A stretch of DNA of 64,000 nt from Crocinitomicaceae bacterium (GTDB taxonomy: Bacteria > Bacteroidota > Bacteroidia > Flavobacteriales_D > Crocinitomicaceae): the NCBI GenBank assembly GCA_016709005.1, contig JADJEU010000012.1, positions 12,950 through 76,949 on the forward strand, written 5' to 3'. Position numbers and translations under genes: made by a program. The notes under the pieces are model-generated. The model was not told the DNA's origin. It saw only the letters and a list, made by a program, of their open reading frames with translations, and made no database searches. Below are positions 17,690 through 27,215 of the stretch, one piece after another (within the stretch, counting starts at the first letter, position 1; each line of letters begins with the position of its first letter).

Positions 17690-19563
17690 TGTGCGGAATT
17701 AACGGAATATTTCATTTCCAGAAATCAAAACCGGTTGCTGGTGAGTTGGAACAAATGAACAGAATACTGGCTCATCGGGGGCCGGATGCAGAAGGTGTTT
17801 TCCGGGAAAATGAAATTGAATTTGGGCACCGCAGGCTTTCCATCATTGATGTTTCACAAGGTGCCAATCAACCTATGACCAGCGTTGACGGAAACCTTGT
17901 CATTGTGTTTAACGGCGAGCTTTATAATTATCTGGATTTAAAAAATCAACTTTCAGATTATTCTTACAAAACTTCAAGTGATACCGAAGTTGTTCTTGCT
18001 GCTTATCAAAAATGGGGAGAGCATGCTTTACGTGCTTTCAATGGAATTTTTTCTTTCGCTATTTGGGACAAATCGAAACGAGAATTGTTTATAGCGAGAG
18101 ACAGGTTAGGAGTGAAGCCACTTTATTATTATCTGACAAATGATGTTTTTGTTTTTTCTTCTTCGCTGAAATCGATTCTTTCAACGAATCGCTCATCACG
18201 AAAAACATCTAAATCGTCACTCGTTGATTACCTCCGTTATCAAACAGTTCATGCGCCGGATACAATCATTGAGGATATATTTGTTTTGATGCCAGGTCAT
18301 ACTGCAAAAGTTGATGAAGAAAATGGTTTTCAAATTAAAGAATATTGGTCGCTCACGCAAGCAAGTCCAAAAAACTTCAAGTCGGCAAAAGATGTGAAAC
18401 TTGCCGTCAGAAATCAAGTGACTAAATCGGTAGAAATGCAACTTGTAGCAGATGTTCCTTTTGGCGCATTTCTTTCGGGTGGAATTGACAGTTCCTTGCT
18501 GGTGGCAATCATGTCACAAGCACGCAATCAGAAAACCGATACTTTTTCAGTCGTGTTCAAAGAAGATCAATTTTCAGAAAAGGAATTTGCGCAAATTATT
18601 GCAAAAAAATATCAAACGAATCATCACGAAATTGAATTAAGCGTAAATGATTTCAGAGATCTGATTCCAGAAGCACTTTCATTCATGGATCACCCAAGTG
18701 GTGATGGTCCGAATACTTACATTGTTTCTAAAAAAACACATGAAGCTGGAATCAAAATGGCTCTTTCGGGATTAGGCGGCGATGAACTTTTTGGTGGTTA
18801 TTCTATATTTAATCAATTGCCAGAACTGCAACAAAAAAAATGGTTAAGAAGTTTTCCTGCCTATGCAAGACGACCCTTTGCAAGAATTTACGGAAAATCA
18901 AAAGGAACTGTAGCATCGACAAAAATTGCTGCTTTGATGTCGCTTGAAGAATTTGACATTGAAGATATTTATCAGTTCTACCGGCAAGTGTTTATGGATG
19001 AGCAAATCATTAAATTGATTAACTATCCAAATTTAACCTCCAATCGTGTATTTGAAATTGTGCGCGATCAGGTAGGGTATAGAAGGGCTGGTTCGCCATT
19101 GCCGCGCCTCAGCAAAATATCAATTGCTGAAATGTCAACCTATATGGAAAATGTTTTGCTCCGCGATGCTGACCAGATGTCGATGGCTCATGGACTGGAA
19201 TTACGTGTACCTTTTCTTGATCATGACCTGGTGGAACTTGCGTTTGGAATAGCTGACAATTACAAGAATCCAGTTTCACCGAAAAAATTACTGGTTGAAT
19301 CCTTTACAGATTTATTGCCGGAAGAAATTTATAACCGTCCTAAAATGGGCTTTGTCTTGCCTTATGAAATCTGGATGAAAAATGAACTAAAATCTTTTTG
19401 TGAAGAGCGATTAAATTGGCTGAAAGATTCTGGACATTTTAATGCTTCTGAATTGGAAACAATCTGGAAACAATTTTTGAGTGGAAACAAATTGATCACG
19501 TGGTCTCGTATATGGACATTAGTAGTGTTAGCAAACTGGATGAAAGAGAATGATGTCAAATGA
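17689..19563 (+). CDS. asnB: Asparagine synthase (glutamine-hydrolysing)
   Basis: A 624-residue class II amidotransferase. The N-terminal Cys2 (MCGINGIF) is the glutaminase nucleophile, followed by RGPD, HRRLSIID and FNGELYNY of the Ntn domain. The C-terminal synthetase domain has the PP-loop LSGGIDSSLL near residue 263. Inside a glycosyltransferase operon, AsnB homologues often amidate a sugar or amino-acid substituent rather than make free asparagine; that is inference from context. Its 3' end overlaps the next gene by 14 bp. Confidence 0.92.
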   Translation: MCGINGIFHFQKSKPVAGELEQMNRILAHRGPDAEGVFRENEIEFGHRRLSIIDVSQGANQPMTSVDGNLVIVFNGELYNYLDLKNQLSDYSYKTSSDTEVVLAAYQKWGEHALRAFNGIFSFAIWDKSKRELFIARDRLGVKPLYYYLTNDVFVFSSSLKSILSTNRSSRKTSKSSLVDYLRYQTVHAPDTIIEDIFVLMPGHTAKVDEENGFQIKEYWSLTQASPKNFKSAKDVKLAVRNQVTKSVEMQLVADVPFGAFLSGGIDSSLLVAIMSQARNQKTDTFSVVFKEDQFSEKEFAQIIAKKYQTNHHEIELSVNDFRDLIPEALSFMDHPSGDGPNTYIVSKKTHEAGIKMALSGLGGDELFGGYSIFNQLPELQQKKWLRSFPAYARRPFARIYGKSKGTVASTKIAALMSLEEFDIEDIYQFYRQVFMDEQIIKLINYPNLTSNRVFEIVRDQVGYRRAGSPLPRLSKISIAEMSTYMENVLLRDADQMSMAHGLELRVPFLDHDLVELAFGIADNYKNPVSPKKLLVESFTDLLPEEIYNRPKMGFVLPYEIWMKNELKSFCEERLNWLKDSGHFNASELETIWKQFLSGNKLITWSRIWTLVVLANWMKENDVK

Positions 19564-20704
19564 TAAAAAGCGAATATTAGTTTGTATCGATTGGTATGAG
19601 CCGGGCTTTAAGGCTGGTGGTCCTATTCGTTCAGTGGCCAACATGGTCAACGCATTAAAAAGTCATTACGAATTTTATATTCTAACCAGTGCCTATGATT
19701 TAGGAGAAACAGAGCCTTATCCGGGAATCGAATTAAATCAATGGCATGATCAGAATGGCGTATTTGTAAAATACATGGATCATCGGGCGTTAACAATGTC
19801 TTCAGTAAAAGGCAACGTTGAAGAAATTGCACCAGACATCATTTATCTCAATTCATTGTTCTCAAAACTTTTTACGATTGCGCCTCTCATGGTTGCAAAT
19901 CGCAGGAGAATAAAAGTGGTTTTAGCTCCACGTGGAATGCTTGGTGAAGAATCTCTTGCAATGAAAAAAAGTAAGAAAAAAATTTTTCTGAGCCTTGCCA
20001 AAATTTTAAGGTTCTTTACTCGTGTAGTATGGCATGCTTCTACTTCTCAAGAGGCGAGTGGAATTAGAAAAGTATTTGGTAAAAGAGCTAAAATTTTTGT
20101 TGCGCAAAATATTCCAATTTCGCAGCATATACCATTAGATGATATTCTGAATCATAAAAACACTGGTACTTGCAGGTTCATTTATCTCAGCCGCATTACA
20201 GAAATAAAAAATTTACATCTTGCTGTCGCTGCGGCCAAACAACTCCATGCTAAAATGCCTTTGTTTTTTGATATTTATGGCAACATCGAAGACCAGGAAT
20301 ATTGGGATACTTTTAAAGACGAGATAAAAGATCACGGCAATATAAAAATTGAATATAAAGGTGTATTGAATCCATCCGCGATTGCTGATGTATATATGAA
20401 AGCCGACTTTATGGTGCTGCCTACAAGACATGAAAATTATGGTCACGCTATCGTTGAAGCATGGGCTAATGGTTGTCCGGTGATCATCAGTAAAAATACA
20501 CCCTGGAAAAATCTCAATGTGCAAGATCTGGGATGGGATGTTGACATTACCGATCCTGAAAATCTGAGACGAGCCATGCAGGAAAGTATCGATATTGACT
20601 TTACTACGTATATAACAATGGTGCGAGCCAGTTATACTTACTTCCACGAGAAAATTTGTGAAGAGTCGGTATTAACTGCAAATCGCCAGTTATTTGAAGA
20701 ATGA
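19550..20704 (+). CDS. Glycosyltransferase family 4 (GT-B)
   Basis: A 384-residue GT-B glycosyltransferase. The N-terminal donor-independent half holds EPGFKAGGPIRSVANM, typical of GT4 enzymes. In the C-terminal half FIYLSRITEIKN begins the nucleotide-sugar-binding Rossmann domain, and PTRHENYGHAIVEAW carries the E-x7-E motif. It should add one sugar to a growing polysaccharide at the cytoplasmic face. Two adjacent ATG codons (19550, 19553) lie within the end of asnB, and its stop overlaps the acetyltransferase start by 4 bp. Confidence 0.9.
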   Translation: MMSNDKKRILVCIDWYEPGFKAGGPIRSVANMVNALKSHYEFYILTSAYDLGETEPYPGIELNQWHDQNGVFVKYMDHRALTMSSVKGNVEEIAPDIIYLNSLFSKLFTIAPLMVANRRRIKVVLAPRGMLGEESLAMKKSKKKIFLSLAKILRFFTRVVWHASTSQEASGIRKVFGKRAKIFVAQNIPISQHIPLDDILNHKNTGTCRFIYLSRITEIKNLHLAVAAAKQLHAKMPLFFDIYGNIEDQEYWDTFKDEIKDHGNIKIEYKGVLNPSAIADVYMKADFMVLPTRHENYGHAIVEAWANGCPVIISKNTPWKNLNVQDLGWDVDITDPENLRRAMQESIDIDFTTYITMVRASYTYFHEKICEESVLTANRQLFEE

Positions 20705-21258
20705 AAACGGATTTAGCGAAATATAACAACAGTTGGTATAAGCCCGGAAATCCGGTGAAAAGAGCATTCTGGTATTTTTTTAATATCGTTTTTTTAATGA
20801 ATCCCTGGAACCCTTTTAACGGATCCAAGAAATTTGTTTTGCGGTTATTTGGAGCAAAAATAGGGCAGGGCGTTGTCATCAAACCATCGGTTAATATCAA
20901 ATATCCGTGGAAACTAGAGATAGGCGATTACGTTTGGATAGGAGAACATGCTTGGATTGATAATCTGGCCAAAGTAACAATCGGTTCTAATTCGTGTATC
21001 TCACAAGGTGCTTTATTATTATGCGGGAATCACAATTACAAAAAACAAACCTTTGATTTGATTGTCGGAGAAATCAGGCTGGAAGAAGGGGTATGGATTG
21101 GAGCAAAAGCTATCGTAACCCCGCGCATCACTTGTTACTCACATTCAATTTTGACTGCGGGTTCAGTAGCAACATCCAATATGGAGTCATATGGGATTTA
21201 TCAGGGAAATCCCGCGGTTATGATTCGCAAACGACAAATCGTAAATCCAAAAGATTAG
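20701..21258 (+). CDS. wcaF: WcaF-type colanic acid/EPS acetyltransferase
   Basis: A 185-residue left-handed beta-helix acyltransferase. The N-terminal YNNSWYKPGNP and FNIVFLMNPWNPFNGSKKF segments are characteristic of the WcaF group. Hexapeptide repeats follow from about residue 55 (IGQGVVI, IGDYVWIG, IGSNSCI, GVWIGAKAIV), with the GNHNY catalytic-region motif near residue 105. It is expected to O-acetylate a sugar of the polysaccharide using acetyl-CoA. It starts on the ATGA overlap with the GT4 gene and ends directly before the GT2 start. Confidence 0.88.
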   Translation: MKTDLAKYNNSWYKPGNPVKRAFWYFFNIVFLMNPWNPFNGSKKFVLRLFGAKIGQGVVIKPSVNIKYPWKLEIGDYVWIGEHAWIDNLAKVTIGSNSCISQGALLLCGNHNYKKQTFDLIVGEIRLEEGVWIGAKAIVTPRITCYSHSILTAGSVATSNMESYGIYQGNPAVMIRKRQIVNPKD

Positions 21259-22005
21259 ATGAAAGCATCAATTATTACGGTTTCATTTAATTCAGAGAAA
21301 ACAATTATTGATACCATTCAATCCGTCCTATCACAAGATTATAAAGACATTGAATACATCATCATTGATGGCTTGTCCAAGGACAATACAATCAACATTG
21401 TAAATTCATTTGGAGATAAAATTTCAAAATTTGTTTCAGAAAAAGACAAAGGGCTTTACGATGCTATGAATAAGGGAATAGATTTGGCAACCGGTGAGGT
21501 CATAGGTTTTTTGAACTCAGATGATTTTTATGCAAACGGTCAGGTAATATCTAAAATTGTAAAAACGTTCCAAAAAGAGACCGATGCAGTCTATGCAGAT
21601 TTGGTTTATGTTGCTGCGCAAGATAAATTAAAAATTACCAGAACCTGGAAATCCGGAACCTATGTATCTGGTTCGTTTTTGAAAGGCTGGATGCCTCCAC
21701 ACCCAACTTTTTTTGTGCGTAAATCAATTTATCAGCAGTATGGTAAGTTTACAGATAAACTTCGTTCTGCTGCGGACTATGAATTAATGCTTCGATTTAT
21801 TCATAAACATAAGATCAACCTGGCTTACTTACCGGAGGTCATTGTACACATGCGCGCCGGAGGCACCAGTAATGCATCGTTAAAAAATCGCATCAAGGCA
21901 AACAGAGAAGATAAATTGGCCTGGAAAATGAATGACCTCAAACCTTCTCCACTTACCTTTATTCGCAAGCCCTTTTCCAAGATCACACAATTTTTCAAAA
22001 AGTAG
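21259..22005 (+). CDS. Glycosyltransferase family 2 (GT-A)
   Basis: A 248-residue GT-A transferase. It opens with the family start ASIITVSFNSEKTIIDTIQSV, has the nucleotide-binding IIDGLSKDNT, the KGLYDAMNKGID helix and the metal-binding LNSDD (DxD-like) motif near residue 93. It is close to WcaA/colanic-type GT2 enzymes. There is no gap to the upstream acetyltransferase gene; it closes the five-gene operon. No flippase or polymerase is seen in the window, so this set alone cannot export a polymer. Confidence 0.9.
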   Translation: MKASIITVSFNSEKTIIDTIQSVLSQDYKDIEYIIIDGLSKDNTINIVNSFGDKISKFVSEKDKGLYDAMNKGIDLATGEVIGFLNSDDFYANGQVISKIVKTFQKETDAVYADLVYVAAQDKLKITRTWKSGTYVSGSFLKGWMPPHPTFFVRKSIYQQYGKFTDKLRSAADYELMLRFIHKHKINLAYLPEVIVHMRAGGTSNASLKNRIKANREDKLAWKMNDLKPSPLTFIRKPFSKITQFFKK

Positions 22006-22084
22006 GAATTCAATTTTAAACTAATTCCTGACTCAATTCTTCCAAGAATAGGCTTATCTTTAGGTGGCTTAAAAAAAATCAACC

Positions 22085-24088
22085 ATGAAAAAAATCTACT
22101 TTTTTGGCGTTGCATCTGTTCTTTCAGCAGCTGCATTTTCGCAATCAATGAATGAAAATTTTGATACTTATACAGCGGGCAGCTATATGGGAAACAATTC
22201 TGCAGCCTGGACTACCTGGAGCGGAACCGTAGGTGGCGCTGAAGATTGTCAAATTTCTACTACACAAGCTTTCAGCGGCACTAACTCAATTTATTTTGTT
22301 GGCAACACCGCTGGTGGCGGACCACAAGATGTAATCGTTCCTTTTGGTGGTGTTCATACGACAGGTCAGTTTGTATTCGAAGCAAAGTTTTATGTGGTGA
22401 CAAATAAGGGAGCCTATTTTAATTTTCAGGGAACAAATGTGGAAGGTCAGATTTGGTCTTTGAATTGTCAGATGGTTCAAACCGGCCAATTGGTTTTGGA
22501 TGACAGTTATGGTAATTCGATTACAACAACGTATCCAACTGCAACCTGGTTTACGCTTACCATTGATGTGAATTTAAATACCAATGATTGGGAACTTTTA
22601 ATTGATGGCGTTTCGCAAGGAGTGATCCAAAACACCAACAATCAAGTCGCTTCAATTGATATCTTTCCGGTGAATGCATCTTATGGTGGAAACAACCAAA
22701 GTGGTTTTTACATTGATGATTTTACGTACAACCATACACCATATGTTTTGCCAACATTGAATGGCGCAGTTACGAGTATTACTAACATGCAGGGAATTGT
22801 TGGAATCAATGTACAACCAACAGTGACAGTTCGTAATTTGGGTACGTCACCAATCACTTCTTTTGATTTAACTGTTGATTATAATGGAACACAACTCGTA
22901 GAAAATATTACTGGTGTTAATATCGCATCACTTGCATCATACGATGTAACTTTTGCAAGTGCACTTACACTTGTTGGGGGCACCTTGCCAGTAGTTGCAA
23001 CTGTGTCAAATGTAAATGGCGGTGGTGCAGATAATGATGCTGCTGATGATGTGAAAACAATTGAGACTACGCCATCTGTGGCTGCACCGGGTAAGGTTGT
23101 AGTAGCTGAAGAAGGAACAGGTACCTGGTGCCAATGGTGTCCGCGTGGTGCTGTGTTTATGGATATGATGAGTGATAAATACGATGGCTATTTTGCTCCA
23201 ATTGCGGTTCACAACAATGATCCAATGACGGTAGCTTCTTATGATGCTGCTATCGGGCCTTTGTTGAGTGGTTATCCGGGAGCTATTGTCGATCGTTTGC
23301 CGGTAATTGACCCATCTGCAATTGAAACAGATTTCCTATCACAGATTGTTATTGCGCCAAAAGCTTTTGTGACTGCATCTGCAACTTACGATTCTGGCAC
23401 AAGCCTTCTAACAATTGAGGTTTCAGCAGATTTTCAGCAAGCTGTTACTGGTAACTATCGATTAGCATGTGTTGTAACTGAAGATGGAGTGACAGGTACA
23501 GGTTCTGGTTGGTCACAATCAAATGCCTATGCTGGTGGTGGAAACGGTGAAATGGGTGGCTATGAACTTCTTCCAAGTCCGGTTCCTGCTTCTCAAATGG
23601 TTTATGATCACGTAGCGCGAACTATTTTGCCTTCATTCACAGGTCAGTCCGGATCCGTTCCAACATCAGTTGCTAATGGAGAAGTACACAGTTATACATT
23701 TAGCGTAACTGTTGATCCAAGCTGGGATTTTAATGAATTGAATATTGTTCCCATGTTGATCAATCCGGCTGGAGATATTGAAAATGCAGGTTTTTATCCA
23801 ATTGCAACGTTAGTTGGTGTTGAAGAAGAAACGATGAAAACGGACGTCGTGATTTATCCGAATCCTGCTTCAGATATGGCTAATCTAAAAATTGGCTCTG
23901 TGGATAATGAAACTGTAATCGTTCGTGTTTACGATATCAATGGTAGATTAATCACAGAAAAAAATTACGGAATGTTGCAAGGTGAAGTTGTTTTGCCTAT
24001 CGCTACATCATTGATGAATTCTGGTATTTACATGGTTCAGGTGACTGTTGGCGAAAGTCAGACAAACACGCGTTTAGTGGTTGAATAA
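22085..24088 (+). CDS. T9SS-secreted Omp28/thioredoxin-like protein
   Basis: A 667-residue secreted protein. A signal peptide (1-19) precedes a lectin/laminin-G-like jelly-roll region (~25-215), a CARDB-like beta domain (~225-325), then an Omp28-related thioredoxin-fold domain with a WCQWC motif (Cys349, Cys352), and a C-terminal type A sorting domain (~585-667) beginning VVIYPNPASD and ending TNTRLVVE. The last domain routes it across the outer membrane by T9SS. The CxxC pair suggests an extracellular redox role or a degenerate fold. Weak -7-like TATCTTTA lies at 22055-22062; a strong terminator follows. Confidence 0.88.
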   Translation: MKKIYFFGVASVLSAAAFSQSMNENFDTYTAGSYMGNNSAAWTTWSGTVGGAEDCQISTTQAFSGTNSIYFVGNTAGGGPQDVIVPFGGVHTTGQFVFEAKFYVVTNKGAYFNFQGTNVEGQIWSLNCQMVQTGQLVLDDSYGNSITTTYPTATWFTLTIDVNLNTNDWELLIDGVSQGVIQNTNNQVASIDIFPVNASYGGNNQSGFYIDDFTYNHTPYVLPTLNGAVTSITNMQGIVGINVQPTVTVRNLGTSPITSFDLTVDYNGTQLVENITGVNIASLASYDVTFASALTLVGGTLPVVATVSNVNGGGADNDAADDVKTIETTPSVAAPGKVVVAEEGTGTWCQWCPRGAVFMDMMSDKYDGYFAPIAVHNNDPMTVASYDAAIGPLLSGYPGAIVDRLPVIDPSAIETDFLSQIVIAPKAFVTASATYDSGTSLLTIEVSADFQQAVTGNYRLACVVTEDGVTGTGSGWSQSNAYAGGGNGEMGGYELLPSPVPASQMVYDHVARTILPSFTGQSGSVPTSVANGEVHSYTFSVTVDPSWDFNELNIVPMLINPAGDIENAGFYPIATLVGVEEETMKTDVVIYPNPASDMANLKIGSVDNETVIVRVYDINGRLITEKNYGMLQGEVVLPIATSLMNSGIYMVQVTVGESQTNTRLVVE

Positions 24089-24113
24089 TTAGGTTTTAAA
24101 TAAATTTGAAAAG

Positions 24114-24143
24114 AAGCCGTTCATTTTTGGACGGCTTTTTTTT
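24114..24143 (+). terminator. Rho-independent terminator after the T9SS cargo gene
   Basis: Arms AAGCCGT and ACGGCTT (7 bp, extended by near-pairing) around a T-rich loop, followed by a run of T to 24143. It sits 26 bp after the stop codon at 24088. Confidence 0.85.
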
Positions 24144-24260
24144 GTGGTCAAAACATCTTTTAACATTTCAGTATTCATTAAATGGCCACTCACAGCATTT
24201 GATTTCAAAGAGATTGTGTAACTTTAAAGCAGCATGAACGTTTATAATCTCAAATAGCGT

Positions 24261-25223
24261 ATGAAAAAATCAGCTTTCATTTCAGTCTTATTCCTCGCCA
24301 ATTTTTCAATTGCGCAGGATGCTTACGAAGATCATTTGATTGAGGTAAAAGTTGTCAATGATACAACCGTACTGCGGTTTGTGAAGACACCTGAACTTTT
24401 TGTGGAACAGTGGGACACGCTGGCTCAACCGAATTTCTGGAAAGAGATTATGCATTTGTCTCCAGATTCTTGTTTGTTGAATGTCGCCAGCTCACGTCAG
24501 ATTTTGGAGCGCACATCTTTGCGTACATGGGATGCAAAAACAGACGAACAAAAAGAAGCATACAAACAAACTCTTCGCGAAAAATATAATTTGGCAGCAG
24601 ATACACGCATTTTTATGACCACCGGTAAAAGTGATTTCTATCGCTTTGATTTAGTTTTGCCAAATATTTCAAAAGGTATTGATGCTTTTTCAAGATACAA
24701 TACAGATCCCTGGTATGCCCAAGCGATTCTGATGATTGAAAGTCCGGGTAGTTTGCATGCAAAATCAAATGCAGGCGCTGTTGGACCTTTTCAATTAATG
24801 AAATCAGTTGCTATCAACAGAGGTTTGCGTGTTGACAAATATGTAGACGAACGCAAAGATTTTGAGCGCTCTGCTTATGCCTCTTCTCATCTGATTCGAA
24901 CGGCTTGTGTGCCTGAAGCAAAACGTATTTTGAGCAAATTTGGAATTTATGTTTCTGCTGAAGATGAATTCAGTTTGTGGTTCCGATTAACGGTTCTGCA
25001 TTGCTATCATGCCGGTGCCGGAAATGTAGATGGTGTATTGACAAATGTTGTAAAACCAACACAAGGAGGCGTTTCACTCATCACCACAATCTGGAAATCT
25101 GAATATGGTGGATTTAAAAACTCTTCACAAAATTATTCTCAATTGGCACTTGCATCACTGCTTGTGCTTGATAATCTGATTCACTTAAAATGTGATGAAA
25201 TAAAAGATTGTAAAGAGGATTAA
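24261..25223 (+). CDS. Lytic murein transglycosylase (SLT domain), exported
   Basis: A 320-residue protein with signal peptide (1-18). The lysozyme-like SLT domain is in the middle: Glu160 in LMIESPG is the likely catalytic residue, followed by SNAGAVGPFQLM, the classic GxxGxxQLM-type motif, and a CYHAGAGNVDG segment matching the AYNAG-type motif. It should cleave peptidoglycan glycan strands to 1,6-anhydro ends. Upstream TAACTTTA (24219-24226) is a near match to the -7 element. Confidence 0.85.
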   Translation: MKKSAFISVLFLANFSIAQDAYEDHLIEVKVVNDTTVLRFVKTPELFVEQWDTLAQPNFWKEIMHLSPDSCLLNVASSRQILERTSLRTWDAKTDEQKEAYKQTLREKYNLAADTRIFMTTGKSDFYRFDLVLPNISKGIDAFSRYNTDPWYAQAILMIESPGSLHAKSNAGAVGPFQLMKSVAINRGLRVDKYVDERKDFERSAYASSHLIRTACVPEAKRILSKFGIYVSAEDEFSLWFRLTVLHCYHAGAGNVDGVLTNVVKPTQGGVSLITTIWKSEYGGFKNSSQNYSQLALASLLVLDNLIHLKCDEIKDCKED

Positions 25224-25238
25224 TTTCCCACTACCACT

Positions 25239-25316
25239 TTGTGAAACTTCTTTTTCTTTGTGCAATATTACTATACCACAAAGACCACTAAGAAGGCACA
25301 AAGGTCACAAAGAAAT
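25239..25316. repeat. Degenerate CACAAAG-word inverted repeat
   Basis: The convergent gap 25224-25379 contains left words TTTGTG/CTTTGTGC (about 25248-25282) facing right words CACAAAG (about 25275-25316) spaced 9-11 bp apart. Similar but more degenerate words occur at 25977-26010 and, in a CGCAAAG version, at 37143-37300. These look like one degenerate intergenic repeat family. No gene is seen. Confidence 0.5.
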
Positions 25317-25379
25317 AGGAAAAAATTATTTGTTTTTATTGATTTATCTGCGTTTACCACTACGCGATGAATTAGGCAA

Positions 25380-25946
25380 TTAGATTGTGCTGACAAAATT
25401 CCGAATCATCTTGTGACCATTTTCCGTCAACACAGATTCAGGATGAAACTGCACCCCAAAAACAGGAAGTGATACATGCTCAAAGGCCATGATGGTATCG
25501 TTTTCTGAAAGAGCCGTAATTTTTAAATCGTCTGGGAAATTTTCTTTTTTCGCCGCCCAAGAATGATACAAACCAACCTGAAATTCTTTTGGAATCTTCT
25601 TAAATAATTTTGAAGCTTCTTTCAACAAACATTTTTCTGCGATACCGTGTTTTACAATTTGCTGATTGTAAATTTCACCGCCAAAATATTCAACGATTGC
25701 CTGAAAACCTAAACAAACTCCAAGCACTGGCTTGTCGGAAATCACTTCGTCTATGAATCGCATTAAGTCTCCGGCATCTTTTGGAAGTCCCGGACCAGGA
25801 GAAATAACGTAGGCATCAAACTCAGACAACTTTTGAAAATTAATTTCATCATTTCGCCAAACCACAACACTTGCATCTTGTGCTTCCAGATAATGCACCA
25901 GATTATAAGTGAACGAGTCGTAATTATCTATTAGAAGGATTTTCAA
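25380..25946 (-). CDS. trpG: Anthranilate/aminodeoxychorismate synthase glutamine amidotransferase subunit
   Basis: A 188-residue class I glutamine amidotransferase that supplies ammonia to chorismate for anthranilate (TrpG) or 4-amino-4-deoxychorismate (PabA). Seen are LLIDNYDSFTYNLVHYL at the N-terminus, ISPGPG (48-53), the nucleophile Cys78 in GVCLGFQ, and the His168/Glu170 pair in FHPES. No TrpE/PabB partner is adjacent in this window, so either assignment is possible; in many bacteria one protein serves both pathways. Confidence 0.9.
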   Translation of the reverse strand: MKILLIDNYDSFTYNLVHYLEAQDASVVVWRNDEINFQKLSEFDAYVISPGPGLPKDAGDLMRFIDEVISDKPVLGVCLGFQAIVEYFGGEIYNQQIVKHGIAEKCLLKEASKLFKKIPKEFQVGLYHSWAAKKENFPDDLKITALSENDTIMAFEHVSLPVFGVQFHPESVLTENGHKMIRNFVSTI

Positions 25947-26125
25947 GGAATTGCTTTTTGTTCAATTAAAATGTATGACCACTGCGGCACTAAGACGCAA
26001 AGATAGTATTAAGAAATCTTAGTACAATTTCAAATTTGCACTAATTGATCTGTGCCTTTTCTGTGTGATCTTTGAGATTACTTTTTGCTCTCAGATGCCA
26101 CGAATGTCCACAGATGAAAAGAGAA

Positions 26126-26157
26126 TTGTGAGCGTCTTCAATTAATTCTTATTTTTG
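26126..26157 (+). promoter_or_regulatory. Bacteroidetes-type promoter for the RidA gene
   Basis: A TTG at 26126-26128 and an exact -7 element TATTTTTG at 26150-26157 are separated by 21 bp, the expected spacing. Transcription would start near 26163, which favours the ATG at 26178 over the upstream TTG codon at 26166. Confidence 0.6.
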
Positions 26158-26177
26158 ATAATATCTTGTACTGGTCA

Positions 26178-26702
26178 ATGCCCTCAAATAAACAGTCAAC
26201 CAAATTAACTCGACGATCATTCCTTGCAACAACATTAGGACTTGTTGCTGGTTCAACTGTTTTGATGAGCGCAGATGCTAACCATTCTACTAAAATTAAA
26301 GAATCAAAAAATAAAAAGAATATGAAAAAAGTGATTTCAACAAAAAATGCTCCATCTGCTATTGGGCCCTATAGCCAGGCTATTTTGGTAAATGGATTTC
26401 TGTATACTTCAGGTCAGATTGCGATCAATCCAGAAACGAATGAATTGGTGATGGAAAACATTCAAAACGAAACGCATCAAGTCATGAAAAATCTGAAAGC
26501 AATTCTTACAGAAGCTGGAATGGATTTTTCAGATGTTGTAAAAACCGGAATATTTTTACAAAGCATGAATGATTTTCAAGCAGTGAATGAAGTGTATGCT
26601 TCGTACTTCTCTTCTGATTTTCCTGCACGAGAAACTGTTGAGGTGGCTAAGTTGCCGAAAGGAGTGAACGTGGAGATTTCTATGATAGCCGCAAAGGGAT
26701 GA
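26178..26702 (+). CDS. RidA family enamine/imine deaminase with twin-arginine leader
   Basis: A 174-residue protein. The C-terminal ~125 residues are a full RidA (YjgF/UK114) domain: VISTKNAPSAIGPYSQAI at its start, SGQIAINPET, and the PARETVEVAKLP segment whose Arg should bind the carboxylate of the imine substrate. In front lies a ~48-residue leader with LTRRSFLATTLG (Arg12-Arg13) and a hydrophobic stretch, a convincing Tat signal; a Lys-rich linker then leads to an internal Met49 that resembles the usual RidA start. Either the protein is exported folded, or two forms are made. The promoter position supports the long form. Confidence 0.88.
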   Translation: MPSNKQSTKLTRRSFLATTLGLVAGSTVLMSADANHSTKIKESKNKKNMKKVISTKNAPSAIGPYSQAILVNGFLYTSGQIAINPETNELVMENIQNETHQVMKNLKAILTEAGMDFSDVVKTGIFLQSMNDFQAVNEVYASYFSSDFPARETVEVAKLPKGVNVEISMIAAKG

Positions 26703-27215
26703 TTACTTTCCCTTATAAAACAAAAAATACCCCAGCGTAAAATACAAGGTCACCGTAAGCAGTAAAACGAAATCAATGATTGACAACTCATTCCACATGT
26801 AAGACATGTTGAGTACCAAAAATGTAACTACATAAGTTGCTGCGTTTGAAAAAATATAAAGTAGAAATCCTATTTTTTTCTGACGCCAGATGAGAATTAA
26901 TCCAACCAATGCAACGCCAAAAACAATGAGTTGCACTAATGAATGAATCCATAAATACGTGGTGATATTACCGGGTAGTAGCATTTGGTATTTGCTGCCT
27001 ATTCGGTTGAAGGCTGCGTCGAGTTCTGTAGCTTTATCCAGCGTTCCCATTAGTGATAACGTCAGGAACGTTAGCAAGTGCCATGAGAATAAATACAGCC
27101 AAATGCAAAATCCAATCGCAATTGAAACCTGTGTCAACATGTTGGGTTTTACAGTGCCAACAATAAAGATCCAAATGCGTTGCGGAATATTTATTTTTTG
27201 GATTTTTTCAATCAT
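26703..27215 (-). CDS. Hypothetical four-helix membrane protein
   Basis: A 170-residue protein with about four hydrophobic segments (residues ~30-52, ~88-108, ~115-135, ~143-165) and a basic N-terminus. I do not recognise a family. Its stop abuts the RidA stop (convergent, zero gap), so no terminator can lie between them. Confidence 0.65.
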   Translation of the reverse strand: MIEKIQKINIPQRIWIFIVGTVKPNMLTQVSIAIGFCIWLYLFSWHLLTFLTLSLMGTLDKATELDAAFNRIGSKYQMLLPGNITTYLWIHSLVQLIVFGVALVGLILIWRQKKIGFLLYIFSNAATYVVTFLVLNMSYMWNELSIIDFVLLLTVTLYFTLGYFLFYKGK

